A model generated the notes under the pieces. The model saw only the letters and a program-made list of their open reading frames with translations, was not told where the DNA came from and searched no databases. The position numbers and the translations under genes are program-made. From the NCBI GenBank assembly GCA_947044365.1, contig OX345637.1, forward strand, positions 10,807,576 through 10,871,575: DNA of 64,000 bases, given 5' to 3'. Below are positions 12,352 through 23,330 of the stretch, piece by piece (position 1 is the stretch's first letter; each line of letters begins with the position of its first letter). The stretch comes from Petrosia ficiformis. Lineage: Eukaryota; Porifera; Demospongiae; Haplosclerida; Petrosiidae.

Positions 12352-13552
12352 ATGTGAGGGCTATTGCACTTTTAGTGATTGTTCCTTTACTTTCAAAGCA
12401 ATCATTCCACCATATGATGCTAACAATACACCCGATAGATTGAAATTGTTAATAACATCAGATGGGAAAATATCACATAACACATATGAACGACGCAGTA
12501 GACATATTAAAAACAAAGAAAGATGTGAATTTCGAAAAAAATTACAGCATGAATCGCCATCAACACTCCACAGTAAACAGTACTTAATGCTATCGCAACA
12601 ACAGTTGGCATCAGGTAATCGAGATGGAGTCGGAAATACAACGTCTGTTTTTCAACGGATATCAAGTGAAAACTTGAAATCTGAGTAAAATGATGGAAAT
12701 CTCATCAAGTCCCTACTTCTCTTGCAAGAAGAAATAAAAAATAAACATGGAATGGGATACATACAGAGAATACATGCCTTTCCCTTCAGTGTACATTGCT
12801 ACACTGAAATGGGCATTCGTATTTATCACCATATGGTAAGGCACCAGACCTTGTACTGTGATGCTACAGGTACAATAGTGTCATTGAAAAATGATGAATG
12901 TGTGCACAGTGGGAAACTCCTGTATTATTCGATTGTTCTACAGCACCCTTCTAACAAAGAAGGTCCAATCGCAGTAGCTGAATTTATTTCAAGTGAACAT
13001 ACAATAACAGCTGTTAGCTACTTTTTAGAATGTTTTAGAAGACAGGAAGCGCAATTGTTTGGCTTTCAAAATACTGTTTTGCCTACACAAGTTGTCATTG
13101 ATCGTAGTTTAGTGCTTTTCCAAAGCTTTTTGAGAGTGTACAACTTGGAAACAGCTTCAGATTACATACACAGATGCTTCAGGATTGTAAATGGCTCTGG
13201 CAAGGAGGAAGATCATAATAAGGTATTTGTCCTTGCTTGTGTGAGTCACGTAATGAACAGTGCAAAGAAAATGTGCCGTAAACTTTTGTAAGTATATAAT
13301 TATTTCTATGTAAAATGATTATCAAGCCGTAATGATCTCATGGAAGAAGACTCAGAAGAAAAGCATATGTCTGTTTCCTTGCAAAAACCTTTTGGCTCAT
13401 ACTTTGTTAAACACTTGCAAGCAATAAATGTATGCGTGAATGCAAACCTTCCTGTCAATCCTCTCTATCAGCCACTTTTTATGGAAAAATTGCACAAGAA
13501 CTGGCTGTCGTTAACCCCCTTTTGGAGTGGCATTTTAAGAGGTTAATCTTTA
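12352..13552 (+). CDS. MULE/KDZ-like DDE transposase region
   Basis: After an acceptor at 12351 the frame shows a small Cys-containing motif (CEGYCTFSDCSFTF) typical of zinc-binding modules preceding MULE-type transposases. A region with candidate catalytic acidic positions follows: YCDATGTIV and TQVVIDRS. Then comes the CVSHVMNSAKKMC segment, which resembles the C..H motif in MULE-type enzymes. A TAA at 12,686-12,688 interrupts an otherwise continuous frame into the second part (12,689-13,288). It is either a nonsense mutation or lies in a very short intron. The frame continues after a donor near 13,289 into exon 13,327-13,5xx (begins RNDLMEEDSEE). Family placement is tentative; a KDZ or other RNase H-fold relative is possible. 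Confidence 0.55.
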
Positions 13553-13812
13553 CATTCATCTGTAATATAATTATAATTATGATGTAGGTGACCCAAAGAG
13601 ATATATTGACTGGATGGAGTCGCAAACAGTAGTGATGGATTGCCAAAGCAGGTAAATGCACTGCCAACAAGATTATTTTTTATAAACTATTCTGACTATT
13701 TTACATTATATAGGAAACTGTGACAAACACTTCTTTGATTGAAACAGGTCTGTTGATTTAATGAATTTAAGGGAATACATGTAATATTTTCAATGAATTA
13801 CAATATTATAAG

Positions 13813-15118
13813 TAGAAAGTTGGAATGAATTAGTCATCAAGAGAAGGACAAATTCCGGTCTCTCTAACCTCAGAAAGCAGAACATGTGCTGGCTAAATGC
13901 TGTGATTCAAGCACTGGCAGTAACCAAACTGTCTCTTGCTTTACAATGTATAGGTATGATATTACGAAGTATTTGTTCTTTGAACGTGTTCATTTTTTCA
14001 ATTGTAGAAGAGCTTGATCAGACTCCCCTCCAAAGAAAGTTTATAGAAGTTAATAAAAATTTAGAGAAATCATCAAAGTCTCCAAATGCTTACCCTATAA
14101 TTGTATATTAGCAAAATTAAATAAATTATATTTTATATACGCATTTGTTTTTAACACTGTACTTGTAGAAAGAATTACGTGAAGCAACTGAAGTTGGTGA
14201 AATGAAAGACTGTGGTGATTGTATTAGTGGACTTATTGAACAACTGATTGGAAGTGTCTTCAAGGTAAAGCAAATAAGTATTCAAATTCTTTAAACCTAT
14301 GATTAATGTGTCTGTGTCATCAGCTTCATTCTACCTTTCAAAATCTAATGACACTGATGATAGAAAAACGAGTGAACTGCACTTCATGTGTTTACGTAAG
14401 GATAAGGATAATAATAAGGTCATAATACAGTAATCATACTATTTGTCCAGAATGATGATGAAACCTTGGAATATAGTAGCCTCTATGTTACACCACCACA
14501 AAATGGTATTATCGAGATAACGGATCTCTGGAAAAGTAAACTCAAACAGCATACCGAAGAATTTGTATCATATGGGTCAGTTTGTTAATAGCTAAGATTC
14601 CATTATTATTGACACATTTTCCAGGAGATGCATTATGTGTGAGTCTACATTACGAATTACAGAAAGCAAAGTTGAATTCCCTGAATACCAAGTAATAAAC
14701 ATCCAGAGAAACATGAACATGGAAAAACTATTGACACCTGTCTCCCTGCCAAAGTCAGTTAGAGTACAGCATGACAACTTTCTTCACCAAGTCTTTTTTT
14801 GCTGCAGTGTTATAGTTATGTCCTGGAGTGAAAAAAAACTGAATTACAGACTATTGGCAGTAATTGTATGAACTATTATACATGCAGTGCAAATATGAAT
14901 ATTCATGTGTTTGCTTTCCCTTTCAGGTACACTATGGAGAAAATGTGCATTGCGGTCACTGTATGTTGAAATTTATATTTGTAATAATAGTCATTCTGCG
15001 AAATGTGTTTATAATTATAGATGTTACACTGGTGTGGAATAACATTGGATGGACAATATATGATGATTCATATACCACAGAAAAGAATGCTTTCTGGCAA
15101 AATACAGATATTGTTCAG
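13813..15118 (+). CDS. USP-type ubiquitin hydrolase domain
   Basis: Exons splice in phase: 13813-13953, about 14028-14105, about 14170-14264, about 14324-14394, about 14452-14576, about 14625-14870, 14927-14960 and 15021-15118. The Cys box reads GLSNLRKQNMCWLNAVIQAL, matching the USP consensus G-x-x-N-x5-C-x-x-N. Two Cys pairs (NCTSC and RCIMC) match the zinc-binding fingers. The His box reads VHYGENVHC then GHY after splicing, followed by WTIYDDS, supplying the catalytic His and Asp. USPs remove ubiquitin from proteins in nucleus or cytoplasm. All key residues appear intact, which argues for recent selection. There is a phase problem just upstream (13,670-13,745). Confidence 0.8.
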
Positions 15119-15276
15119 GTAAAGTGTTTATGCCACTACATGGCCATTTTACGGAAATTATTGCATTTCATTAACTTCAAGATGAACTGTTGTACTGTTA
15201 TTTATGGAATGGAAAATTTAAGCAAAGTAATACTGATAATGATGTTTGCACATCAAATTGAACTTCATTCCCACAG

Positions 15277-16535
15277 TGTGTACTTCACAAGCAGCAACAA
15301 CTAAGTCAACCGGAGGTCAAGGTGTGTAGTGCAACCTCTTCATTCTTAGTAGATAATACTTTATTCTATAGCCATCAATGAAAGTCTATTTGCAGCATAT
15401 GTCAGCTGAAAAGGTTTGAATAGAAATACTATATAGTTCTCTGTTTCATGCAAATTTCTAACAAGGTATGGTCTGATGGAGATTATACAATAATGCCACA
15501 CTTATCACAACTTGAGCCCAATCATTGGCTATCCGACAAAGTTAGTGGACATTACCAATAATAATAAATTTCCTTCATTTTATATAAAAAATTGTAGATT
15601 GTTGATGACTATATACAGATAGTGTGCTCTGAAGCAAACAAGGTGTTCATTTCAAAATAATATAACAACATAGAGTTAAATTAACTAAGCAATGCAATTC
15701 TATGCAGAATGTGAAGTTAAAAGTGGTCAAGTCATTAAATCCAGCTTTTCTACCAAAGTTCAAAGCCTGTGGATATTATGGAGTTCAACGCTGGATGAAA
15801 GTGAATAGGAAGATAAAATGATTTGCCATTTTTATTAATTATTAATAACAAAGGATGTTGATCTTTCGTTACTCAAGATGACTGTCATGCCTGTTCATCT
15901 GCAATATCACTGGATTTTACTTGTGAGGATTTTTCTTAATAAAATTTGAATTTACCATGCGTTTCAGATTGTTAACATAGCTGACAAGCAAATAATGTAT
16001 TTTGACACTTTGCATAATATGAAAGCAGATGTGATCAACTTGATTTGGTACACATAGCATTGCTTTACTAACTTCCTATAAATCCCAAATTTATATATTT
16101 AATATAGGTATTTCATTTGCTGTGAATTTAAAGAGAAACTGGGTACTGTTCTGAATTTAGCTGAGTGGAGTTACTGTCGCATTATGGTATTACTATCACT
16201 TGTATAAGAAAGATCCTTTCGTTTCTAACATCATTTTAGGATCTCAAGCAAACCAATAGCAGTGATTGTGGAGTGTTTGTGTGTTTGGTTAGTCTGACTC
16301 TTAAAATGAGAACTTAAAAACATCTTACACTCTGTATGCAGATTGCAAGATGCATGGTACTAAATGCTGCTCTAGACTTCAGCCAAGTATTATTTCACTA
16401 TTTATTAGCTATATGTAATTGTTATAAACATGTCTACAAATTAAATAGGAGGATATAAGCATTGCAAGAAAACTAATGATGACAGAGCTAATGAATCGCA
16501 GAATACTGCATGTCAACACAACAATAATTATTGAG
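15277..16535 (+). CDS. Ulp1/SENP-type SUMO protease domain (C48)
   Basis: Exons 15277-15321, 15372-15413, 15466-15540, 15598-15642, 15708-15800, 15854-15922, 15968-16047, 16108-16196, 16240-16287, 16342-16386 and 16449-16535 all join in frame. The domain opens with NHWLSDK and IVDDYIQ, a standard start for this fold. Catalytic positions are clear: His in LQYHWILL, Asp in MYFDTLH, Gln and Cys in KQTNSSDCGVFVC. Ulp1/SENP enzymes process or remove SUMO-like modifiers. No stop or frameshift is seen in this block. It directly follows the USP domain, so one protein would carry both deubiquitinase and deSUMOylase activity if the exons are joined. Confidence 0.85.
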
Positions 16536-16880
16536 GTAATTAATTAATGCAACTTACTTAAAATCTTATAATAATATTTTATTGTACACCAAAGTCTGAA
16601 AAAGCCAATAATTGCAAAAGTTCAGGTGAAATGTGTAGTAATATTTGAATAATGCAAATTTTAAAAAATTATGTTGTATATGCAGATTCACAACAAAAAC
16701 AGGCAGCTATAAAACAAGAGGTACTGAAGCCACTGGGCCATGTCACTGATAGTTGCAAATGTTACTTGATTTTCTTTTCCAAAAGGTTGTTTTGTTATAT
16801 TATACAGATTTGGTAAAAAGGACATCTGTAAGGAAATCTATGCATTATTTAAATGCATTGTCTTACATATAATGTTTAAG

Positions 16881-17630
16881 GATGATGATGACTTTGTTAT
16901 CTACAATTTGACTGAAGAAAACTTGGAGTCATGGATACAAAAAAAGCACACTGACCCTACTCATTACATAAAGGTTTACAAGCCTTTTCAGCTATTCTTA
17001 GTAATTATGTTTATTGCCACAACATATATTTTAAATAGACTGATCCAGATTGCATAAATACTGTATCATGTGTAGTATCAAGGAATGGTACCTTAATATT
17101 ATGTGTAAGTAAAATTTAATGATTATAAATTTTTTCAATTGTTACTACATCATTGTAAACAGGTGGCTGATATTTCAAAAAATTGTATTGTAATTGTCCC
17201 AGAAGATTTAAAAACAAATATTGACAAAGAAGCTCATGAGTTCAGGTTAGTGCTGTATATATGTTTGGCTGTATACTAATTACAACATGTCTTTCTTTAT
17301 AACCATCTGTAAGGAGGCTAGTTGGAATCCACCATTCCCTATTTCATGGTTTGGGAAGAAAATATAGTCACTGGTCATTGGTAGTTATGAAGGTCAGTAT
17401 ATCAATGCATTCCATTGCATGTAACATCAACTATGAAATTCACAGAACAATTCCAGCAACCGTCAATTATTAATGTGTAAAGTAAGGGTTATGATTAATT
17501 ATGCATATAATTATATGATTGTAATTCAGTTTCTAAATATATTATTTAATTACAAACGAGTATGCATCGATGAGCAGTCACTTTGTGACATTGACTCTGA
17601 TCAATTTCTGCCACAGTTTCTGCTAAGGTA
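16881..17630 (+). CDS. C-terminal exons of the same gene, unrecognised domain 1
   Basis: Open exons with matching splice sites: 16881-16973 (acidic start DDDDFVIYNL), 17039-17104, 17163-17245 (CIVIVPEDLK), 17314-17392 (HHSLFHGLGRKYSHWSLVV) and about 17,530-17,628 (VCIDEQSLCDIDSD). I do not recognise the domain. The LGRKYSHWSLVV stretch resembles a protease-like H-W-S motif, but this is not enough to name it. Confidence 0.45.
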
Positions 17631-17658
17631 TAACAATGATAATGATTACTGACCAAAC

Positions 17659-18632
17659 ATGAAGATGGTAATTAAAGTAGTTACATTCTTATCTCTAATT
17701 TGTATCATAAATATTACACTTGTACATACCAATACTGTAATTACATTATTAATTCACCATGTAGTGATACCGGACTCTTCTCCATCACCAATTACATCAA
17801 ATTATTCTGATGAAAATAATTTGTGGCAAGGTACATTATCTTTAGGTACATTACAAGTTTAATCCATATTACACATGTATAAAGTCGAAGAAGATCCTGA
17901 AGAAAATGGGTTACTAGTTCCACTTTTTATTAATCAATTCACACCTGCTGATGAAGAGGAAGAGTTGTATAGTACACCATGGGGGAAGGAGTATTACATA
18001 CAACATTACCCTAAACTATGTAGACCATCCGATAAGTGAGATCAACTTCATTTTGAATACTACACATACATGTATATATATTAATTCAAATAACAGAGGT
18101 GAAATGTTTAGCAGGTGGTTCATACGTGATTCTATCAGTATGTTTGAGGTAGAAATACTACAATAATATATTAGCATACGTCATTTATATTTAATTTTAG
18201 CCAAAAATTAGATTATTGTATTCAGGAGACAGCACAAGTTGCTATAGCAATCCAGAGGTATCCAGAATTGTTAAAAACCTATCAGTTCATCTAAATATGT
18301 GGCCAATACAGCTGCAGGATATGGTGAATATCAGTCAGATCTCTATGAAGATATTAACACATAACTTTTATTTACAGGTTGATGAAATTGTGTACTATTT
18401 GCAAGGGATACAGTCAGATGTTTATAAAACAGCTGCCACCTTGCTAAATAATCATACAAAGTTTATCATAATACCAGAAGTAAGTCAACTATAGTTAATG
18501 CATACATTCGAGTAATGTATCTCCTCACTTTACAGATATTGACTGAATTAATTAGATGCAAATACAACCTTTCTTATAATGAAGCTGTCGACACATTCTT
18601 ATGCAGGAAACTACCTGTATCACTCGTCTGAT
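17659..18632 (+). CDS. C-terminal exons, unrecognised domain 2
   Basis: ATG at 17659 opens a hydrophobic, signal-like start (MKMVIKVVTFLSLICIINIT), which may instead be internal. Later exons are open: about 17,890-18,033 (EDPEENGLLVPLFINQF), 18,100-18,150 (RWFIRDSISMFE), 18,201-18,319 (LLYSGDSTSCYSNPEVSR), 18,379-18,480 (VDEIVYYLQGIQSDV) and 18,536 to stop near 18,632 (ILTELIRCKYNLSYNEAV). No known family recognised. It is the last coding material before the receptor array resumes. Confidence 0.4.
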
Positions 18633-18775
18633 AATGACAAAAATCATCTGTTGCCATGACACTGTAAAATAATAACAACTACATATTATTATTATTACAC
18701 AGGAAACTACCTGTATCACTCATCTGATAATCATCTGTTGCCATGACACTGTAAAATAATAACAACTATTATTAT
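18605..18775. repeat. Tandem duplication of about 95 bp
   Basis: The segment ggaaactacctgtatcactc through taaaataataacaacta occurs at about 18,607-18,690 and again at about 18,703-18,770, the second copy slightly shortened. It covers the terminal codons of the preceding gene. Confidence 0.85.
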
Positions 18776-19181
18776 TACTATATATTCATTTTGGTTAGCT
18801 TATGCACTTGCAGTACATACTCTAATATCATCATTATCATATCACATAAAATCCAAATAGTGGCTTCGGAAGTGATTTACAAGCTTGGAAAATGACATTT
18901 TAGATAACTATAACTGTCAAATCTATGCAGTAGATAGGGGCCTAACTGTAACAAATCATCAAAAATATTGAGCGGGAAAAATATTGAGCGTGATGCAATA
19001 GATAGGGGCCTAACTGTAACAGAATATTGAGCGCGCTTGTAATATAGTGTTGCAAACCAGCCCCTCCTACATGCTGCAATGTAATTAATGCACCACAAAT
19101 ATTTCGATGGGCGTGATCATTATTTACCACAACTATGTGGTGCTGCAAAATATGGTGCTAACTTCAGCAGAGTCAAAGAAG
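18776..19181. other. Short repeats upstream of receptor B
   Basis: The phrase agataggggcctaactgtaa occurs twice (about 18,933 and 18,999), each near aatattgagcg. The same region holds the likely promoter of receptor B, but no TATA or other defined element can be assigned. Confidence 0.5.
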
Positions 19182-22100
19182 ATGTCATTGATGCGGCTAT
19201 TTGTGTTCCTTGCTGCTGTTTTACCTCATATAAATGGTATGAAAACTTGTTGAACACCTATTCTTCTGTTGTGACCAGAGCAAAATAATACCACCACGGT
19301 TATATTTTGTTGCTCAGATTTTTTAAGATGGGAATGAAAAGAAGCTAATAAATTCTACTATATTTTGCAGACAAAACGTCGAGTTTCAGAAGGGATTGTA
19401 TTGGCCCACGTGCACCAGACTAGAGCAGTCTGGATCTAGAAAGACAGTGGTGGTCTAGCTATATAGAACTGACGGAGAATGGACAGCATGTTTGCACACA
19501 TAATTATAAAACTGTTAAACTCATGTGGATTATGACTTTCAATCTTCAATGTTGAATCTGAGTACATCAAATTAGTCTGGCTTAATTGAAGCTATTATTA
19601 TAATCTAATTGTAGCAATTAAACAAGAATAGCAATTAATTATTTTGTTTATTTACACTACTATAGGTGTTCAATTCACGTTTATTCCATCTCAAGCTATT
19701 ACTATACAACAGACAGCAGTGTACAAGTGTTCTGTAGATAATAATGGAGTATCCATTCAATGGAATGTGAATGGAGCTACTTCAACTGATTCTTCTATCA
19801 CTAATCTTGGAATAATCACATATGGTGCTGCCACACAGAATTCAAGTCTCATTTTACCAGGAAATCCTGAACTGAATAATACTATAGTGAGATGTATTGC
19901 ATCAGGATATGTTAGTAATGTTGGAGATTATATTAATTCAAGTAGTGCTACATTGTTTATACAAGGTATGGTGTAATAATTAGATATTATATTAAAGTGT
20001 GTATGTCATGGGTGGGTCTTCCAAAGATAGTATAATAGGCAAAACGGTGGATGATTGTAATTATATTTCTTGTGCAGACAAACCTGGTCCAGTCGATTTG
20101 ACTGATGTATAACAGCTTATAGTCTTGTGTATGGTACTGTATTGATACACAATATTACGAGACTGAGTTAAGGAACTAAACATAACTTATAGGTTTAACA
20201 AAAAATCTTGATTAGTTTGTACACAAAATGTATAATATTCAATTTTCATAAATCTATAAACTTGTTCCATGATCGGCCAACTGTCTATATTACATCAATT
20301 CATGACCCCATATATACATATTATTCATTATAGGTAAACCTGATCCTGTAGATTTGACTTGTGTTATCAGTTTACTATACACTATTCAGTGTAACTGGAA
20401 CACTCCATATACTATACCTGAATTCACAATATCAAAATATAATATTAATATCACTAATGAAGAAGAACTTGTTAAACAAGTATCACTAACTGGAACACTT
20501 GATACTCAATACACATATAATGTTAGTGAGTTTGGTACCTATACTATCAGTATAACAGCTGTTATAAGTGAAGATCTGGAGGGAGAAAAAAATGAAACTA
20601 TTATAAATATTGAAACAGGTAAATTGAACAGATGTTGTTATAATAATTACTATTCTTGTGTTTATAGTACATATAACAGACTATGATATTGGAATTAGAC
20701 TTGAAAGTGGTAATTGGATTATAAACACAATTATAAGAGTGAGTCCCTAATACTAATAGCTCTGATACTCTATTAATATACTATTATAGGATACTATTCT
20801 TATGAACCCACAACCTAGTGGAATATATGTATGTATTACTGAACTGAGTGATGAATCAGGATCTTGTGTGTATAACAGAACAGGTATTATAACACAATAT
20901 TCACCAGTAATAACAGGAGAGATTAATGTTGGGTTTCTGAATAATAATAAGTGGAGTGTCATTATCATTGTAATATATGATTCTGGATTGGAAATTATTT
21001 CTAACAAATCAATGGATATAAGTGAGCTTAATAAAAGATTCTAAATAGTTGATGACTATATTATACACAGGTACGTTTGATGTACAAAAAGGAGATGTAG
21101 TTGTACAAGACTCCACAACAGGGCGAGTTTGTTTCACAAGTACATTTGTTGAAGGAAGTCAGTCGTTAGGATGTTTCATTGAATACCTGTGTACAAGGAC
21201 TGAATATAATGGTCAACTCAATATCAATATGCCTTTCGGTAGCCAGAATGTTACAAAGTGTATAGATGGAATTTATACTAGTGATTATAACATATCATTT
21301 TATGATATTGAACATGATGGTGTTATCAGCAACCAGTCAGGTTATCAGTTAATACAACATAGCATTGATGGACTGTCTCCTTCAATCATGTCGTCATCAC
21401 CATTATCATCATCACCATCATTATCACCAACACACATGACAACATCAATTGCAACACCTTCGGAATCTCCTACTAGTAGTAGACAAAAAGGTATGATATG
21501 TATAGCAACCACTTTTTATATTTATTAATCACAACAGATGGTGGAATATCCTCAAAAGTAATAGCTATAATAATGATTGTAATAGCTATAATAATGATTG
21601 TTATAATTATAGTTGTTATAACTGTGGTGATAATTATTATTGGTGAGTTTATTAAGTTATTATTAACAATCAGTGATTGTTATAAATTCATATTAGCGAT
21701 TGTTTTGGTGAGCAGAAAACATTCAAAACAAAGTAAAAGTTAATTATAATTATAATTTTCTTGATTTTTTTGAGTAACTTTACTTTATATTTGCAGTAAT
21801 GAACAATTGTGAAAATAAGAGTAATGCTAAAGTGAGTGATGAATATATGTGACCTAATTAATATTTGAATATTTCCAGAAAGTGCATAAATTCAATCGCT
21901 AGCTATCCACCATTTTGTACATGAATGTGTTATCCAGGGAGAACTATTAAAAGTCTATTATTAATCATCTTTGATAAAAAATTTATTGGTTTCCTATAAC
22001 AAAATGGCTAAATAACAAGTTAAAATTAATGTGCAGGAAATGTCCCTTAATCACATTAATTATAATTGACTGTAATGTGTAGCTACGTATATTTCAGTAA

Positions 22101-23330
22101 GTATTAATTTGATATGGTACTTCCTTGTATAGTTCAATGAAGGAACAAAACTATGAAGAATAAAGCTAGTAACTGAAACTACAGTTTTAATAGCTGTTTC
22201 ATGTTTCTTCTTGTTAATATTCTTTCGCTATATATATATTATATATATTATATTATATATAGATATAACAATTATAATGTATAGTACACACATACTTACA
22301 TAAAAAAGTGTATTGTTTACTAAGTCACACTTTTCTATATTACATGTTGTGAAATATACATAAGAAATGTAATGTGATATAAGTTATGTGTATATACGTA
22401 TATTTGATGTACTGTGTGATCAATATATAGCTATAATATTATAGCTATATAGTATTTATTGTTAAACAACATTTTTCTAATTATATACTACTAGTTCAAT
22501 ACTATGGACTCTACAGTACATTCAAATGCTCCTACGCCTTCATCTCCTGTGGAAGGTAAGCTGTTACCCCCCAATTACGCTGATGTGGATCCTACAATAC
22601 AACCAGATGCTCCTATACCACCACTTCCTATAGAACGTAATCCAGTACCCTACAGTATGGTAGTACATATTCAACCTCAAAAACAACAGTATTCAACTAT
22701 TGGTCCATCTAATCCTCTTGTGAATATTGTACAAGTTGATGGAGAAGAGTATTCTAAATTGAATCATGATGTTCATGCCAAGTCGATGCAGTCTCTTCAT
22801 AGTGAAGGTTATGGGAGACTTCACCATCCTTGTACTGATTTGACAACACCTCAACATCAGTCTGCTATGGAGGAATATTCCACTTTGCCCCTGAATTCAA
22901 AATCCCAAACACAAAATGAGCAGTCTATAACTCTTCCAGGACAAATATCATCTCCCGAAAGGAAATCTCCTGAAACAAGTGAGGATAATTTTTACTGTTC
23001 ACTTCATTACTTCACATAATTATTTGTCATACAGATGATCATAATCCTCAATTAACATACAAGTTTCTGATGGACCACATTGTGTCTGAAATTCCTTACA
23101 AGTGGTACGAGTTTGGATCAGCTTTGGCAATCACTCCACCTCAAATGGAAGAAATAAAGGAAAATCATCCAAGTAACGGAAATCGTGCATTTGCAGATGT
23201 TATTCAGATATGGCAGACAGAAGAACCTCGTCCATTCACCTGGGAGACACTTGTGATGATACTAGAATCATCAATAGTTAATGAACCTCAGCTTGTACCA
23301 AATCAGGTCAAAGTGGAAACAGTGCTTTAG
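19182..23330 (+). CDS. Receptor copy B: Ig-FN3-TM-ITIM-like-Death receptor, intact
   Basis: Eleven exons join in phase to 772 codons plus stop: 19182-19236, 19666-19965, 20334-20618, 20668-20738, 20790-21021, 21071-21490, 21538-21642, 21697-21732, 21797-21831, 22495-22978, 23035-23330. Residues 1-18 are a signal peptide (MSLMRLFVFLAAVLPHIN). Residues 19-118 form an Ig domain (YKCS, IQWNV, RCIAS). Residues 119-213 form an FN3-like domain with C-x9-C-x-W. Residues 315-454 carry a Cys-rich module and Ser/Pro/Thr stalk. The TM helix is at about 462-500. The tail has PPNY (WW-ligand type), VPYSMV (fits the ITIM consensus) and four more Tyr motifs (YSTI, YSKL, YGRL, YSTL) spaced 20-22 residues. The C-terminal Death domain is at about 683-765 (KWYEFGSALAI, FTWETL). 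It is probably a plasma-membrane receptor recruiting SH2 and Death-domain partners; the ligand is unknown. I infer an immune or recognition role. Confidence 0.85.
20078..20130 (+). pseudogene. Vestigial FN3 exon start inside intron 2 of receptor B
   Basis: After a good acceptor (cttgtgcag) the DNA reads acaaacctggtccagtcgat, clearly related to the start of the real FN3 exon at 20334 (gtaaacctgatcctgtagat). It hits TAA after 11 codons (DKPGPVDLTDV) and similarity ends soon after. It is a leftover of a second FN3 exon or of a recombination event. Confidence 0.65.

Larger units (their letters stand above)
10750..18632 (+). mobile_element. Transposon-like gene: SAP-PHD-DDE-USP-Ulp1
   Basis: About thirty small exons run in one direction with GT-AG introns of roughly 45-120 nt. 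They read as one composite protein: SAP-like N-terminus, PHD finger, MULE/KDZ-like DDE region, USP deubiquitinase, Ulp1/SENP SUMO protease and an unrecognised C-terminal part ending at TGA near 18,630. Ulp1-family proteases and PHD fingers are known passengers of several DDE transposon superfamilies (MULE, KDZ/Zisupton). The added USP is unusual. The gene breaks the receptor array between copies A and B; the corresponding C-D interval does not show it, which supports later insertion. Terminal inverted repeats were not found. A domesticated host gene is the alternative. Parts are described in the next entries. Confidence 0.6.

Noticed and set aside
20753..21007. Minus-strand frame opposite exon 5, repeated at 1,221-1,559, 38,055-38,267 and 51,147-51,365
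   Set aside because: It recurs only because exon 5 is conserved in all copies; there is no domain or splice evidence on the minus strand.
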